From Methylocystaceae bacterium (GTDB lineage Bacteria; Pseudomonadota; Alphaproteobacteria; Rhizobiales; Beijerinckiaceae), in assembly GCA_009773555.1 (NCBI GenBank), contig WSXZ01000018.1, positions 31,209 through 95,208 of the forward strand: DNA of 64,000 bases, read 5' to 3'. Positions 32,179 to 42,920 of this stretch are shown here, piece after piece (positions within the stretch are counted from its first letter, which is position 1; every line of letters begins with the position of its first letter). The position numbers and the translations under genes were made by a program. The notes under the pieces were generated by a model. It saw only the letters and a list, made by a program, of their open reading frames with translations. It searched no databases and was not told the DNA's origin.

Positions 32179-32946
32179 TTGGGCTATTTGTCGCCGCCCC
32201 CCATGCCGGCGCCGGTTGTCGTCTACAAGGACGTCGGCGGTCTGGTCAGCGATTATGAAGCGCTCACCGAGCGATATCGCCGCGAGAATCGCGAGGTCAG
32301 GCTGCATGAATGCCGCTCGGCGTGCACGCTGGCGCTGAGCCTGCCCAACGTCTGCGTCTATCCGGACGCAAAGGTCAAATTTCATCAAGCCTATAACGCC
32401 ATCAACCGGGAGGTCGACGTCGGCGTCTCATCCCGACTGTTCGCCTCCTACCCGGCCACCGTGCAGGCGCGGCTTGGCTATCTGACCCGAGAATATCGCG
32501 TGTTGTCCGGGACGGAGCTGATCGCCCTTGGCATGCGCAATTGCGAGGGCGGCCCGACCATGATCGCCAGCCGCAAGCAGCGCGCGCCTTCGACCAGCGT
32601 CGCCAGCGCACGGCCCGATGGGCAGTCCGGCGCGAGCCTCGCCGCCTTCGGCGACATCGCGCAGAAAGTGCAGTCCGCGGTCGCCACCGCCCTTGCGAGC
32701 ACAGGCGGCCGGACCGATCCGATCCATGTCGCCGTCGCCGACCGGCAACAGCTGACGGGGTTGGCGCGCGGCGGCGAAGAGGCGAATGCGCTTCCCGAGC
32801 CCGCGCCGCTGCCGCCGCGCCGGCCGGCGTCCGAGGCCCTCGCGGCCCAGGATCGGGCGCCGATGTCTCCCGCCTATCTGCAACTCATCAGCGGCGCGCA
32901 GCCGATCCTGGGACCGCGGCTCGTGCGCACAGTGGCCTCGAACTGA
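32179..32946 (+). CDS. Hypothetical protein with ClpP-like SACTL motif
   Basis: The 255-residue protein starts at TTG after an AGAGG site. Its first half (VYKDVGGLVSDYEALTERYR, VRLHECRSACTLALSLPNVC, KVKFHQAY) resembles the ClpP-crotonase-type fold of small secreted alphaproteobacterial proteins, with Ser in RSACTL as a possible nucleophile and His in FHQAY. The second half is low-complexity and Ala/Pro/Arg-rich. No function can be given. Confidence 0.5.
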   Translation: MGYLSPPPMPAPVVVYKDVGGLVSDYEALTERYRRENREVRLHECRSACTLALSLPNVCVYPDAKVKFHQAYNAINREVDVGVSSRLFASYPATVQARLGYLTREYRVLSGTELIALGMRNCEGGPTMIASRKQRAPSTSVASARPDGQSGASLAAFGDIAQKVQSAVATALASTGGRTDPIHVAVADRQQLTGLARGGEEANALPEPAPLPPRRPASEALAAQDRAPMSPAYLQLISGAQPILGPRLVRTVASN

Positions 32947-33294
32947 GCGGCGACGTTCGCATTCGAAGTGAACGCCTCTCCTGCAGAAGCCGGTGACGGG
33001 CAAAGCTCTACGGGCGGCTCTCGAAACATTCAAGATATTGCTGCGTGAACCGTGCGGCGAAGCTCGAGCAATTTTTCGCCACGATGTTGCCCTAGCCTCT
33101 GAATTGGTGGGGAATCAGGGCCGGTAACGACGCCGAGGGGCAAAGCCGTCTAACTGCGTGTTCGGCATCGGATTTTCGCCGCGCCTCGCGCCACCGGCGC
33201 GAAGGGGCCTTCCGGCCGAACGGCCAGAAGGCTTGTTAGTTTCACGGGCGACGTCGGTTCACAGGCGCGCTTCAAGCGAGACGGGAAGCAGCTA
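32947..33294. other. Non-coding gap
   Basis: About 350 bases with no credible gene. GAATTGGTGGGGAATCAGG and an imperfect inverted GCCTTCCGGCCGAACGGCC (about 33206-33225) are visible. It probably carries the promoter of the following broken gene. Confidence 0.4.
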
Positions 33295-34790
33295 TTGACG
33301 ACGCCTCGCTCCAGCGCGCGCCTGAATTCCTCTCCGCTTTCGACAGTTCTAGGCCTTGTGGTCTTTTGTCTGGCGACGCTCGCGCCAAAGATGACCGAGA
33401 CCGCAGTCGCCAATGGCGACACAAGAACCATTCATCTTTACCACGCTCATACGCATGAATCGATTTCGGCGACGTATCTCGTCAACGGGCAATATGACGC
33501 CCAAGTCCTTCAGCAGTTGAACTGGTTCCTGCGCGACTGGCGACGGGCGCCGGCGATCAGGTCGTGCATGTCGTCTCCGCCTATCGCTCTCCTGAGACGA
33601 ACGCCATGCTGCGCGCCCGGTCGCGCGCCGTCGCCAAATATTCGCAGCACATGCTGGGCAAGGCGATGGACACCACCATGCCTGGAATGCCGATGTCGCA
33701 AATTCGCGAAATCGGCATGCGCATGCAGCGCGGCGGCGTCGGCTATTATCCGACGGCTGGCACGCCTTTCGTCCATCTCGACGTCGGCAATGTGCGGGCC
33801 TGGCCGCGCATGAACTACGACGACCTCGTGCGGCTCTTCCCCGACGGCAAAACGGTGCATTTGCCGACCAACGGCCAGCCGCTCGCGCGCTATGAAGAGG
33901 CCCGCGCCGAGATCGAGGCGCGCGGCGACGGCGCTTATGTCGTTGCGCCTCGCCGCACGTTGGGCGGCTTCTTCGCCATGCTGTTTGGCGGCGGCGGGGG
34001 CGGCGAAGAAGACGACGCGGAGATCACGGCTCCCGCGCCGAACACCCGCAAGCAGTGGGCTTCGCTCGCGCCTCGGCCCGCTCGCGGGACAAGCGGCGAA
34101 ATGGAAGAGCAAGGCGGGGCTGCCGCCACGACGGACGCTTCTCGCTACGGCGCGAAAGAGCTTTCGCGGGCCGAGGCCGATTTGCCGCGTGGCGAGACGA
34201 CCCTATCAGCGCCGGGCGCAGAAGCGCCGGAGCAAGAGCCGCCCGCCCCGGAGCTTCCAACAGTTCGAGCGCCGCTGCCGCCGCAGCGTCCGGCCTCGCT
34301 CGTCGCCCGCGCAGATGGGCGGACGGTGCATGACAGGTCTGCCGAACTGAAAAGCGCGGTCAATTTTCAGGACGCCGACGGCGCTGAACGCCGTTCGGGC
34401 GCAATGTCCGCAGCTGATGCGCCGCCACGCCGTTCAAAACTCGCGTCTGCGCCCCTGCCCCCCACGCGGCCGGGGATTCCCCATGCGAAGGCGACGAGCG
34501 CCATCGCGCGGCTGGTCGACTCGCCCAAGAATGAGACGAGAAAGTCGAGAGCGGCGGCCAGGCAGGAGTCGCTCGCCTATGCGCCTGAGCCGCCGCAGGG
34601 CGCTGAGCAGTCCGACGCCGCCACAGCGGAAAAAAATGCGAACGCGGTCCCCAATGACGCAACTGCTCGCGGCGCAACCCCACTCCTGGGCTCATCGACC
34701 GGCCTTCGAGCGGCCGCCCGCTCCCGCGGACGCAGTCACTTGAAACAGGATGTCTCAGCCGGACAGGATGGGGAGACCCGCGCGCGGTGA
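33295..34790 (+). pseudogene. DUF882/YcbK-like peptidase gene with internal deletion
   Basis: The first frame (33295 to about 33540) gives a signal-anchor (LGLVVFCLATLA) and TIHLYHAHTHESISATYLV up to LNWFLRDWRR. The second frame (from about 33545 to 34790) resumes with HVVSAYRSPETNAMLRARS, SQHMLGKAMD and GGVGYYPTAGTPFVHLDVG, which carry the M15-type zinc and catalytic residues. Intact relatives have about 20 residues (the MDP...LFD...LW...VY segment) between these blocks. They are missing here and the frame changes. The last 250 residues are Pro/Ala-rich and disordered. As written, no complete enzyme can be made. Intact members act on peptidoglycan in the periplasm. Confidence 0.75.
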
Positions 34791-35202
34791 GACGGGCGCA
34801 GGGGAGCAGTTTTTCTCAAAGCTTTTTGGAAATCGCGCTGGACGAGCCCACGCTGTCGCAGCAAACGTATAGATCAGGCTTCGTTAAAAACTCAGGGTAA
34901 AAGAGCAACGGCGTTTATCGCCGCGGCACCGATAAGGATTGCCGCCCGCGCTGCAAAGTAAAGCGTGCCGGCGATGGCGAGTATTTTAATAAAGCCAAAA
35001 GCGTCAGGGTCGAACATGGCTTCGCGTCCACTGGAGCAAGCCTGAACCTCTCAGGGAGAATCAGTCTTCAGACAGTCTAACCCTCAACTTGCAAAGAATG
35101 TTCCTACGGTCGCGCCCAAGCGCCAGGGGCAGAGAAGCCACCGTCCCAGCTTGCGCCGCAAGCAAGTTGCCGCCCGGATCGGCGGGCGCGGTCAGAGAAG
35201 CG
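34791..35202. other. Non-coding gap
   Basis: About 410 bases between convergent genes. No supported gene, RNA or clear terminator is seen. Confidence 0.4.
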
Positions 35203-36351
<1,149 letters not shown>

Positions 36352-36406
36352 TTACCTGCGAAGCTCGAGGGGAGCGCGTGCGAGCCGCTTGGCGAAAGGC
36401 CGACAC

Positions 36407-36958
36407 ATGAAAATGCAGTTTTTATTGAAACGCCTGTGCGCCGCCACGCTCGCGGCGAGCGCCTGTTTTTTCGCTGCAGCCGCGGCGCAGGCGGCGGACC
36501 CGGACGAATCCGAGCTTCTGGAGCATTTCGAGAAGGTCGACATCTGGCACGCGCCGGTCGATTACGCCGTCCGCTACAACAATCAGGACGTGATCGTCAC
36601 CCGCGAGATGGTGGCGCAGCCTGCCCCTCAGGGGGAGCTCTGCTATATCCGCTTCGATCTGATCAAGGGCGAGGGCGACTACGGCTATGGCTTCAAGCCG
36701 GGCGCGACGCGCGACGCGCATTGGGGCTTTAATGTGCTGAAAAGGGGCACGGTTGTCGACCAGCTGGCCTCGCAGCTCAAGATGAACGTCATTTATTTTT
36801 ACGCGCAAGGGCCGAAGAGCGAGGCGGCCAAGGCCGTTTGCGCGCGCAAACAGGCCGCGCCCACGCCCGCCGCGGGGAACGCCCACACGGGCCCGTGGGC
36901 TGATCTGGTGACAAAAGCACGGTTGATCCACGGATGGCCGGCGGCGCGCTCGCCCTAA
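36407..36958 (+). CDS. Secreted hypothetical protein
   Basis: The 183-residue product has a signal peptide (LLKRLCAATLAASACFFAAA, cleavage after AQA) and a mature domain with WHAPVDYAVRYNNQDVIVTR, GELCYIRFDLIKGEGDYGYG and HWGFNVLKRGTVVDQLASQL. The family is not recognised. It is divergent from mdh and stands alone before tRNA-Lys. Confidence 0.6.
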   Translation: MKMQFLLKRLCAATLAASACFFAAAAAQAADPDESELLEHFEKVDIWHAPVDYAVRYNNQDVIVTREMVAQPAPQGELCYIRFDLIKGEGDYGYGFKPGATRDAHWGFNVLKRGTVVDQLASQLKMNVIYFYAQGPKSEAAKAVCARKQAAPTPAAGNAHTGPWADLVTKARLIHGWPAARSP

Positions 36959-37082
36959 TTCCACGCAGGAAAATGTCGGGCGAAACCGCGGGCGACCGCG
37001 CGTAACGCTGGACAGCGGCGAGCGGGTTTGATATTCGCACCCTTCGTTCGAAACAGCGTCGCGCTCGCGGCGCTCGCCGGAC

Positions 37083-37158
<76 letters not shown>

Positions 37159-37205
37159 ATAAAATCAAAGATATAGAGCCTTCACAACTGGCTCGCAGTT
37201 CGGCT

Positions 37206-37225
37206 TGGTGACCATATGGTGACCA
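37206..37225 (+). repeat. Tandem direct repeat TGGTGACCA next to the tRNA
   Basis: TGGTGACCA occurs twice, separated by TA, 47 bases after the tRNA. Short direct repeats beside an att core can be integrase arm-type sites. That role is inferred only from position. Confidence 0.35.
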
Positions 37226-37458
37226 AACGATTGCGCTTATTTTTTTGGGGAAGTTCCCCTCCCGTCGGCGCCGCATACCTCAACAGGCGAGCCCGCGAGG
37301 CACGAGAGTGAGAGCTTGGACCGATTTCCATGACGGGTTGAGGACCGGGAGAGAATTTCCCGGCGCCCGTGCTGGAGACGAACCATGAGCCAGGTGGAAT
37401 TTCTGGACGCCGCACGCGGACGGCGGCTACAGGGTGGATGCGAGCCGCGGCGCGCGGA

Positions 37459-37896
37459 ATGAACGCGTATCCTCCGAGTGGGTTTTCGCGGCCCGCGGAT
37501 GAACGGTATCTGTCGCTGTCGGAGCTGTTCGCGGCCGTACACGGCCGGACCGAGCATAGCCGAACGCGGACGGTTGATAGCGCTGCGATCCGCGTCGAAG
37601 CTAGAGGCGACGATTCAGAAGAGCTTGCGCTCTTGCTGACAGGTTGCGATGCGCCAATCGCGCCGACGCATTGGAGCTTCGGCCAACTCGCCAGTCTCGT
37701 CGGCGCGCCGGCGACCTATCTTCGTCAGCGGCCGGCATCGCTCGCGGGGATCAATCTGCAATATGGGCTGAGCGCGCATCGCGCCGAGCAGATCAAGACG
37801 CTCGAGACCGACGACGCCCTCGCGGAGACGGCGACGCCGTCCTCCGCGCTCGCGCCAGGGAAGGTTCCGCGCTCGAGCGGCGAGACGCGGCATTGA
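37459..37896 (+). pseudogene. Truncated DUF932 (phage/plasmid-like) protein
   Basis: The fragment carries the N-terminal DUF932 features YLSLSELFAAVHGRTEHSRT, APTHWSFGQLASLVGAPATY, RQRPASLAGINLQYGLSAHR and QIKTLETDD. It then leaves the family abruptly into ALAETATPSSALAPG and stops after about 145 residues, less than half of normal length. DUF932 genes travel on plasmids and phages, so this is a relic of the mobile element that lies at the tRNA end of the island. Confidence 0.7.
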
Positions 37897-37934
37897 AATC
37901 AGCCGACCTGCGGAGCTCCGAAGGCGCTGACCAA

Positions 37935-39137
37935 TCAGGCCAGCGCGTCCGCTCTTGCATCCGCCAGCTGAAGTGCATGACGCGCGATGATTTGTTCCTC
38001 ATTGGTCGGAATGACAAACACCCGTACCGGAGACTTCGCGGATGAAATGACTTCTCTCTGCCGCTCGTTTGCAGGGCGATCGAGTTCGACGCCGAGCCAC
38101 TCCATGCCTTCGAGCACCCGCTCCCGCACCCGCCACGCGTTTTCACCGATGCCGCCGCAAAAAACGATAGCGTCAATTCCCTGCAGAACAGCCGCCAGCC
38201 CGCCGAGTTCGCGCCGAATGCGAAACACAAAATAATCTATCGCTTCGCGCGCTTCGGCGGCGCCCGAAGCTTCGAGTTCACGCATGTCGTGAGAGATGCC
38301 GGATAGGCCTTTCAGACCCGACTCCTTGTAGAGGAGGTTCGATATCTCCTCGGCTCCCAGCTTTTTCTCCTGCATCAAATAAAGAACGACGCCGGGGTCG
38401 AGTTGGCCGCAACGCGTGCCCATGGGGAGCCCGTCAAGCGCCGTGAACCCCATCGAACTCGCCACCGATCGGCCGTTCTGGATCGCGCACATCGACGCAC
38501 CGTTCCCCAGATGTGCGACCACGACCCGTCCTTTGGCGTGAGAGGGCGAGACCTCCCTGAGCCTTGTCGACACATACTCGTAAGACAATCCATGAAAGCC
38601 GTAGCGTCGAACCCCTTCAGCATAATATTGCCGCGGTAGCGCGAAAACGTCATTGACGAAGGGGTGACTGCGGTGAAACGCCGTATCGAAACACGCCACT
38701 TGAATAGATTCGGGCCAAGCCTCACGCGCTGCTTTGATCCCGGCGATGTTGTGGGGCTCATGCAGGGGAGCAAGCGGGACGAGCTTCTCGAGCCGATCGA
38801 TCACCTCGCCGGTAATGATCACCGGCGCGTCGTAGTGGACGCCGCCATGAACGACACGGTGGCCCACCGCGTCTATGTTCGCGCTGGGAAATGCTTCGTC
38901 CTGCCAGGAGAGGATTCGCCTCAAAGCTTCCTCATGGAAAGCCGCGCCATCTGTTTGCGACCAGACGTCGTCGTAAAGCGTTGCCCCGGAGTTATCTCGC
39001 ACTCTTATCCGCCGCTCTTCTCCCGTCATCTCCGCGAGGCCCAGGGCGAGCGGCGACGCCTCGCCGTCCTCAGCCACATACAATGCGAATTTGATCGACG
39101 AGGAGCCGGCGTTCAAGGTGACGACATGGCGTCTCAC
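37935..39137 (-). CDS. ackA: Acetate kinase
   Basis: The 400-residue enzyme makes ATP and acetate from acetyl phosphate, or the reverse. Family blocks are complete: VVTLNAGSSSIKFALY, GHRVVHGGVHYDAPV, ACFDTAFHRSHP, YGFHGLSYEYV, VVAHLGNGASMCAI, GFTALDGLPMGTRCGQLDP and VFCGGIGENAWRVRERVL. The GTG start at 39137 overlaps the stop of the upstream phosphotransacetylase (GTGA). It is the last gene of a six-gene minus-strand operon starting with fabI. Confidence 0.95.
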   Translation of the reverse strand: MRRHVVTLNAGSSSIKFALYVAEDGEASPLALGLAEMTGEERRIRVRDNSGATLYDDVWSQTDGAAFHEEALRRILSWQDEAFPSANIDAVGHRVVHGGVHYDAPVIITGEVIDRLEKLVPLAPLHEPHNIAGIKAAREAWPESIQVACFDTAFHRSHPFVNDVFALPRQYYAEGVRRYGFHGLSYEYVSTRLREVSPSHAKGRVVVAHLGNGASMCAIQNGRSVASSMGFTALDGLPMGTRCGQLDPGVVLYLMQEKKLGAEEISNLLYKESGLKGLSGISHDMRELEASGAAEAREAIDYFVFRIRRELGGLAAVLQGIDAIVFCGGIGENAWRVRERVLEGMEWLGVELDRPANERQREVISSAKSPVRVFVIPTNEEQIIARHALQLADARADALA

Positions 39138-40546
39138 TGTGCGGCTTCCCGCAGGGCTTCTTCCGTCTCGACTGCGCTTTGCCCGGTCGACAGCCAATGG
39201 GCGTATAGGGCCGCAACGGCGCAGGAGAACAAACGGGATTGTTCGTCATCCGCGCGACTCGTCAATAGGATCGGAACCTTCGCGCCGATGATCAGGCCGG
39301 CGCCTTCAGCCTGAGCCGCGTAGGTCAGCTCTTTCGCCAATATGTTGCCCGATTCGAGGTTGGGAACGACGAGAATATCCGCTCTTCCAGCAACCAGCGA
39401 ATGGATGCCCTTGTTGCGAGCGGCGGTGAGGCTGAGGGCGTTGTCCATCGCCAACGGCCCGTCGACGTCGCCGCCCCGGATTTGATTGCGCTCAGCCATT
39501 TTCGACAAGGCCGCCGCATCAAGAGTCGACTGTATTTTCGGATTGACCGTCTCGACCGCGGAGAGAACGCCGACCTTGGGGCGTTCGATCCCCAAGGCGA
39601 TGCCAAGATCGATCGCATTCTGAATGATGTCGACCTTTTCTTCGAGCGTCGGAGCGATATTCACCGCTGCGTCGGTCACCAGCACAAGCTGTTTCAGCGT
39701 CGGCGCATCCATGATGAAGACGTGGCTGATGCGGCGGCCGACGCGCAGGCCGCCCTGCGATTTCACCACATGTTTCAGCAGCTCGTCGGTGTGAAGATGC
39801 CCTTTCATCACTGCAGCCACCGCGCCTTGATGCACGAGTTCGACGGCGCGCGCCGCAGCAGCGTCATGACTGCAGGCGTTCTCGATGGCGATGCCCGTAA
39901 GATCCGCGCCGCAAGACGCGGCGACGCTGCGAATTTTCTTCTCGTCGCCGATGAGGATTGGCACGATCAGTTTTTCGCGGGCGCCGGCCAGCGCGCCGAG
40001 CAACGCATTTTCCTCCTCCGGAGCGACGACGGCGGTCGGCAGCGCCGCCAGCGAAGCGCAGGCGGCAAGCAGCCGATCCATATGGACATGGCGCTGCAGC
40101 GTCAGTCCAGGGAGCGCCTCTTCATCGATTGTCTGCCGGATGGTCGGAGCGAACACCTCGGCCATACCGTCGACAATGAGTTCGGAACCACGATGGACCT
40201 GGGTGCGCAGCATGACGGTCAAGGGCGGCAGCAATTCCTCGACTCGCACCGAGACGAGGAGCGAGTCGCCGATATGGGCCCTGGCGTTGAACCGCAGCGT
40301 CTGCGACAGATAGCTCGTTCCGGCGCCCGGCAGCAAATTGCCGAGTACTGCGGAAAAAAGCGAACCGACCCACATTGCGGGAGCCACCGCTTCCGAACCT
40401 CGATCATTTTTCTCGTCCGGAAGGTGGGCGGGATTGAGGTTGCCGCTGGCGTGGGCAAACACGATGAAGTCCTCTGGCGCGACGACTCGGGCGATCGACG
40501 CTTCCTGCCCCACCGCCAATTCATTGAAGAGCTTGTTCGAGCGCAT
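39134..40546 (-). CDS. Bifunctional MaoC-type hydratase/phosphate acetyltransferase
   Basis: The 470-residue protein fuses an N-terminal MaoC/hotdog domain (residues of about 1-150: DFIVFAHASGNLNPAHLPDE, SYLSQTLRFNARAHIGDSLL) to a phosphate acyltransferase domain (about 170-465: VPILIGDEKKIRSVAA, AAVMKGHLHTDELLKHVV, VLSAVETVNPKIQSTLDAAA, DGPLAMDNALSL and DILVVPNLESGNILAKEL). It should convert acetyl-CoA and phosphate to acetyl phosphate for the adjacent acetate kinase. The hydratase part could act on enoyl-CoA or (R)-3-hydroxyacyl-CoA, linking it to polyhydroxybutyrate. The usual HDAD-like hydratase residues appear weakened, so hydratase activity is less certain. Confidence 0.88.
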   Translation of the reverse strand: MRSNKLFNELAVGQEASIARVVAPEDFIVFAHASGNLNPAHLPDEKNDRGSEAVAPAMWVGSLFSAVLGNLLPGAGTSYLSQTLRFNARAHIGDSLLVSVRVEELLPPLTVMLRTQVHRGSELIVDGMAEVFAPTIRQTIDEEALPGLTLQRHVHMDRLLAACASLAALPTAVVAPEEENALLGALAGAREKLIVPILIGDEKKIRSVAASCGADLTGIAIENACSHDAAAARAVELVHQGAVAAVMKGHLHTDELLKHVVKSQGGLRVGRRISHVFIMDAPTLKQLVLVTDAAVNIAPTLEEKVDIIQNAIDLGIALGIERPKVGVLSAVETVNPKIQSTLDAAALSKMAERNQIRGGDVDGPLAMDNALSLTAARNKGIHSLVAGRADILVVPNLESGNILAKELTYAAQAEGAGLIIGAKVPILLTSRADDEQSRLFSCAVAALYAHWLSTGQSAVETEEALREAAQ

Positions 40547-40562
40547 ATCTCTAACTCTTGTT

Positions 40563-42920
40563 TCAAGCTTGCAGGGACTTCTCTCGCGGTTCGACAAGCG
40601 CTTGAGTTTGCAGCGTCTCGCGCAGAACAGCGAGTAGCCTTGCCGTTGCTTCGGCCATCTCCAATGGATCGCCGGCGATTTCTTCAACGAGCGCGATCGC
40701 GCGCAGGCGTTCGTCCAATGTCGGCAACATCTTGGGCAACACCGCAATCGCGGCCTCGGGCTCGAAGTCGATGATGAGCGTCTGCTCATGAATTATGGCT
40801 GAGCGGAGTTCGTCCCCGAGGCTCTTGAACGGCTCCGTCGATCGGAGGATGAGGTTGGATCGCTCAAGCCTGCTTTGGCGCACCGCGCCGCGCGAGCGGG
40901 CCATCAGGATTAGCATGCGGACGACCGCCTCGGCGAAGCCACCCTGCTCGATTTTCGCGAGCGCAGCCTCCACCTCTGGCAATTCGCGCAGCGTTTCGCC
41001 GAGCTTGGCGTCCGTCTCGGGCGTGTATCCCTCATTCATACGCATCAGGAACGGGTTTGCGTAGAGGCTGATAAACATCAGTTCCTTGGCGGCGGCGCCG
41101 ACGTCGCTCCAGAACTTCAATGTTTGCTCGACCAAGCCGGCGGCCAACGCCTCGCTCTTCAGGAAGGGGTTGGACGGATCCGCGGGCTTGCGCTCTTTGC
41201 GCACCGTCTCGGCGAAAGTCCCGATCGGCGCCACCGCCGGATTCTTGTCCGATAGCAGGTAACGGCGCGCGCGGAGCGGATGCGACCATACCAATGCGTC
41301 CGCGAGGGCTGGCGAAGCCAGCGCCTTGACGTAGGGACGCGCTCCGAACTCGTATGCATTGACCCAGAATTCCGACAAACGCGCGACCAACGCAAAAGAC
41401 TTCTCGTCGCCAGCGCCATCATCCAGCGCGCGGATATCGGCGACGCCCCTTTCTTCGCAGGACATGACGTAGTAGGCGCTCGTGCCTTCACCTATCTTTT
41501 TCTCGATGCGCATCTCATAAAGGCCGGGCGCCAGGGATTCGATCATCTCCAACGTCGTGACGATTCTGTCGTGCTGTTTTTGTGCGACTTTGGCCGAGAC
41601 AAAAATGCCCAGATGGCCGACGTCCTCGTGGACCATGTAGACAATCCGCTGGCCGCGCGCCCGTATCTCACGCTCGTCGCCATAGACCACCGGAATCCAG
41701 TTCAAGGCCTGCTGCGGCGGCGTGATGTCGTCGCCTTGGCTGGCGAACACAATGATGGGAGCTTTGATTTTTCTTAAGTCTACTGGGGCGCGCCCGCCCA
41801 GGAACGCCTGACTGCCTTGAAGCTTGTTGCCGATAAACAGATTTTCGACGATCCAGCGGATCTCGGCCTCGTTCATGAAATAGAAGGTCGACCACCACCG
41901 CTCGAACCCCTTGAAGCGCGGCCCTTCGGTGTCCGCTTTTGCGAACACGTCGTAATATTTTGACCACCAGGTGTTGTGCGGGTTCATCAACTCGAAGTTG
42001 AGGACCAGATGCGCGCCATCGAAAACGCCATTGCCAATGTCCGACGTGATCACAGCCGGCAGCGCGCCGAACGCAAGGCCTCCTGAATAGCGGAGCGGAT
42101 TCTTTCCCCGCACGCCCGCCCAGTAACTAAGAGGCGCGCCGGACGCCACAACTGGGCCAGTCAGATCGGGATTGGACGCGGCAAGCAGCATTGCCGCCCA
42201 GCCGCCCTGGCAATTGCCGATGATCACCGGCCGAGGCGCGACGGGATGACGTTTGGCGATTTCGCGCACGAAAGCGCCTTCAGCCATGCAAACATCGGCC
42301 AAGGTCTGACCGGGCTGAGGCTTGGGAAGGAAGATCACGAAATAGACAGGATGGCCATGCGCAAGAGCGACGCCGACTTGACTGTCGGACTTGAAGCCTC
42401 CGATCCCGGCTCCATGGCCCGCACGCGGATCGATGATCATATAGGGCCGCAACGTCGGGTCGGTCTGGACGCCTTCGGGCGGCTGGATTTGCACAAGCAA
42501 GTAATTCGTCGGGCGCTCGAGCGTGCGGCCGTCGATCACGACGTTAAAGTCGTAAACCAGGACGAGCCGCTCGCCGCCCTCCATCTGCTCAACGGCGAAA
42601 TTCCCGACTTCGCGCATGATGTCGAGAAACAAGATCCAGCGTTGGCCGGCGTCGGTCACATATTCCGTGAACTTCCCAGGCTGATCTCCAGACTGCGATA
42701 GTTCGCGGCTTATGATCTGCCAGTCGCTGAGGTGCGCACGCAAGTCGGCGCCAAAGCTCGACGCGATCTTCTCGAAATGATTGCCGCTCAGTTCGACGAG
42801 AGATTGAGCCAGCTCCGCCAACTTCGATAGGTCGCCGTTGAGGAGAGCTCCTTTTTGAGCAACGCCCGATTTGTCATCCATTTCGAAGGAAGCCAAATTT
42901 CTAGGCGAGACGTTCAACAT
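40563..42920 (-). CDS. DUF3141 alpha/beta-hydrolase, PhaC-like (copy 1)
   Basis: This 785-residue protein belongs to DUF3141, which resembles polyhydroxyalkanoate synthase. Its central hydrolase domain has the PhaC-type box GNCQGGW with candidate nucleophile Cys at about residue 237, a later Asp in IIVFASQGDDITPPQQALNW and His in YMVHEDVGHLGIF, giving a Cys-Asp-His triad. N- and C-terminal regions are helical. GGAGAG precedes the ATG, which lies 20 bases inside the CoA-transferase subunit B frame. A second copy of nearly the same length is at 52332-54686. Whether it polymerises, depolymerises or otherwise handles hydroxyacyl-CoA is unknown. Confidence 0.82.
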   Translation of the reverse strand: MLNVSPRNLASFEMDDKSGVAQKGALLNGDLSKLAELAQSLVELSGNHFEKIASSFGADLRAHLSDWQIISRELSQSGDQPGKFTEYVTDAGQRWILFLDIMREVGNFAVEQMEGGERLVLVYDFNVVIDGRTLERPTNYLLVQIQPPEGVQTDPTLRPYMIIDPRAGHGAGIGGFKSDSQVGVALAHGHPVYFVIFLPKPQPGQTLADVCMAEGAFVREIAKRHPVAPRPVIIGNCQGGWAAMLLAASNPDLTGPVVASGAPLSYWAGVRGKNPLRYSGGLAFGALPAVITSDIGNGVFDGAHLVLNFELMNPHNTWWSKYYDVFAKADTEGPRFKGFERWWSTFYFMNEAEIRWIVENLFIGNKLQGSQAFLGGRAPVDLRKIKAPIIVFASQGDDITPPQQALNWIPVVYGDEREIRARGQRIVYMVHEDVGHLGIFVSAKVAQKQHDRIVTTLEMIESLAPGLYEMRIEKKIGEGTSAYYVMSCEERGVADIRALDDGAGDEKSFALVARLSEFWVNAYEFGARPYVKALASPALADALVWSHPLRARRYLLSDKNPAVAPIGTFAETVRKERKPADPSNPFLKSEALAAGLVEQTLKFWSDVGAAAKELMFISLYANPFLMRMNEGYTPETDAKLGETLRELPEVEAALAKIEQGGFAEAVVRMLILMARSRGAVRQSRLERSNLILRSTEPFKSLGDELRSAIIHEQTLIIDFEPEAAIAVLPKMLPTLDERLRAIALVEEIAGDPLEMAEATARLLAVLRETLQTQALVEPREKSLQA

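Noticed and set aside
34892..35019. Short minus-strand reading frame starting MFDPDAFGFIKIL that first looked like a small membrane protein
   Set aside because: Careful base-by-base reading gives SPSPARFTLQRGRQ and an early stop, with no membrane segment and no good ribosome site.
37230..37265. GGGGAAGTTCCCC hairpin next to a T-run after tRNA-Lys as a terminator
   Set aside because: The T-run precedes the hairpin on the plus strand and would be an A-run after it on the minus strand, so neither orientation fits.
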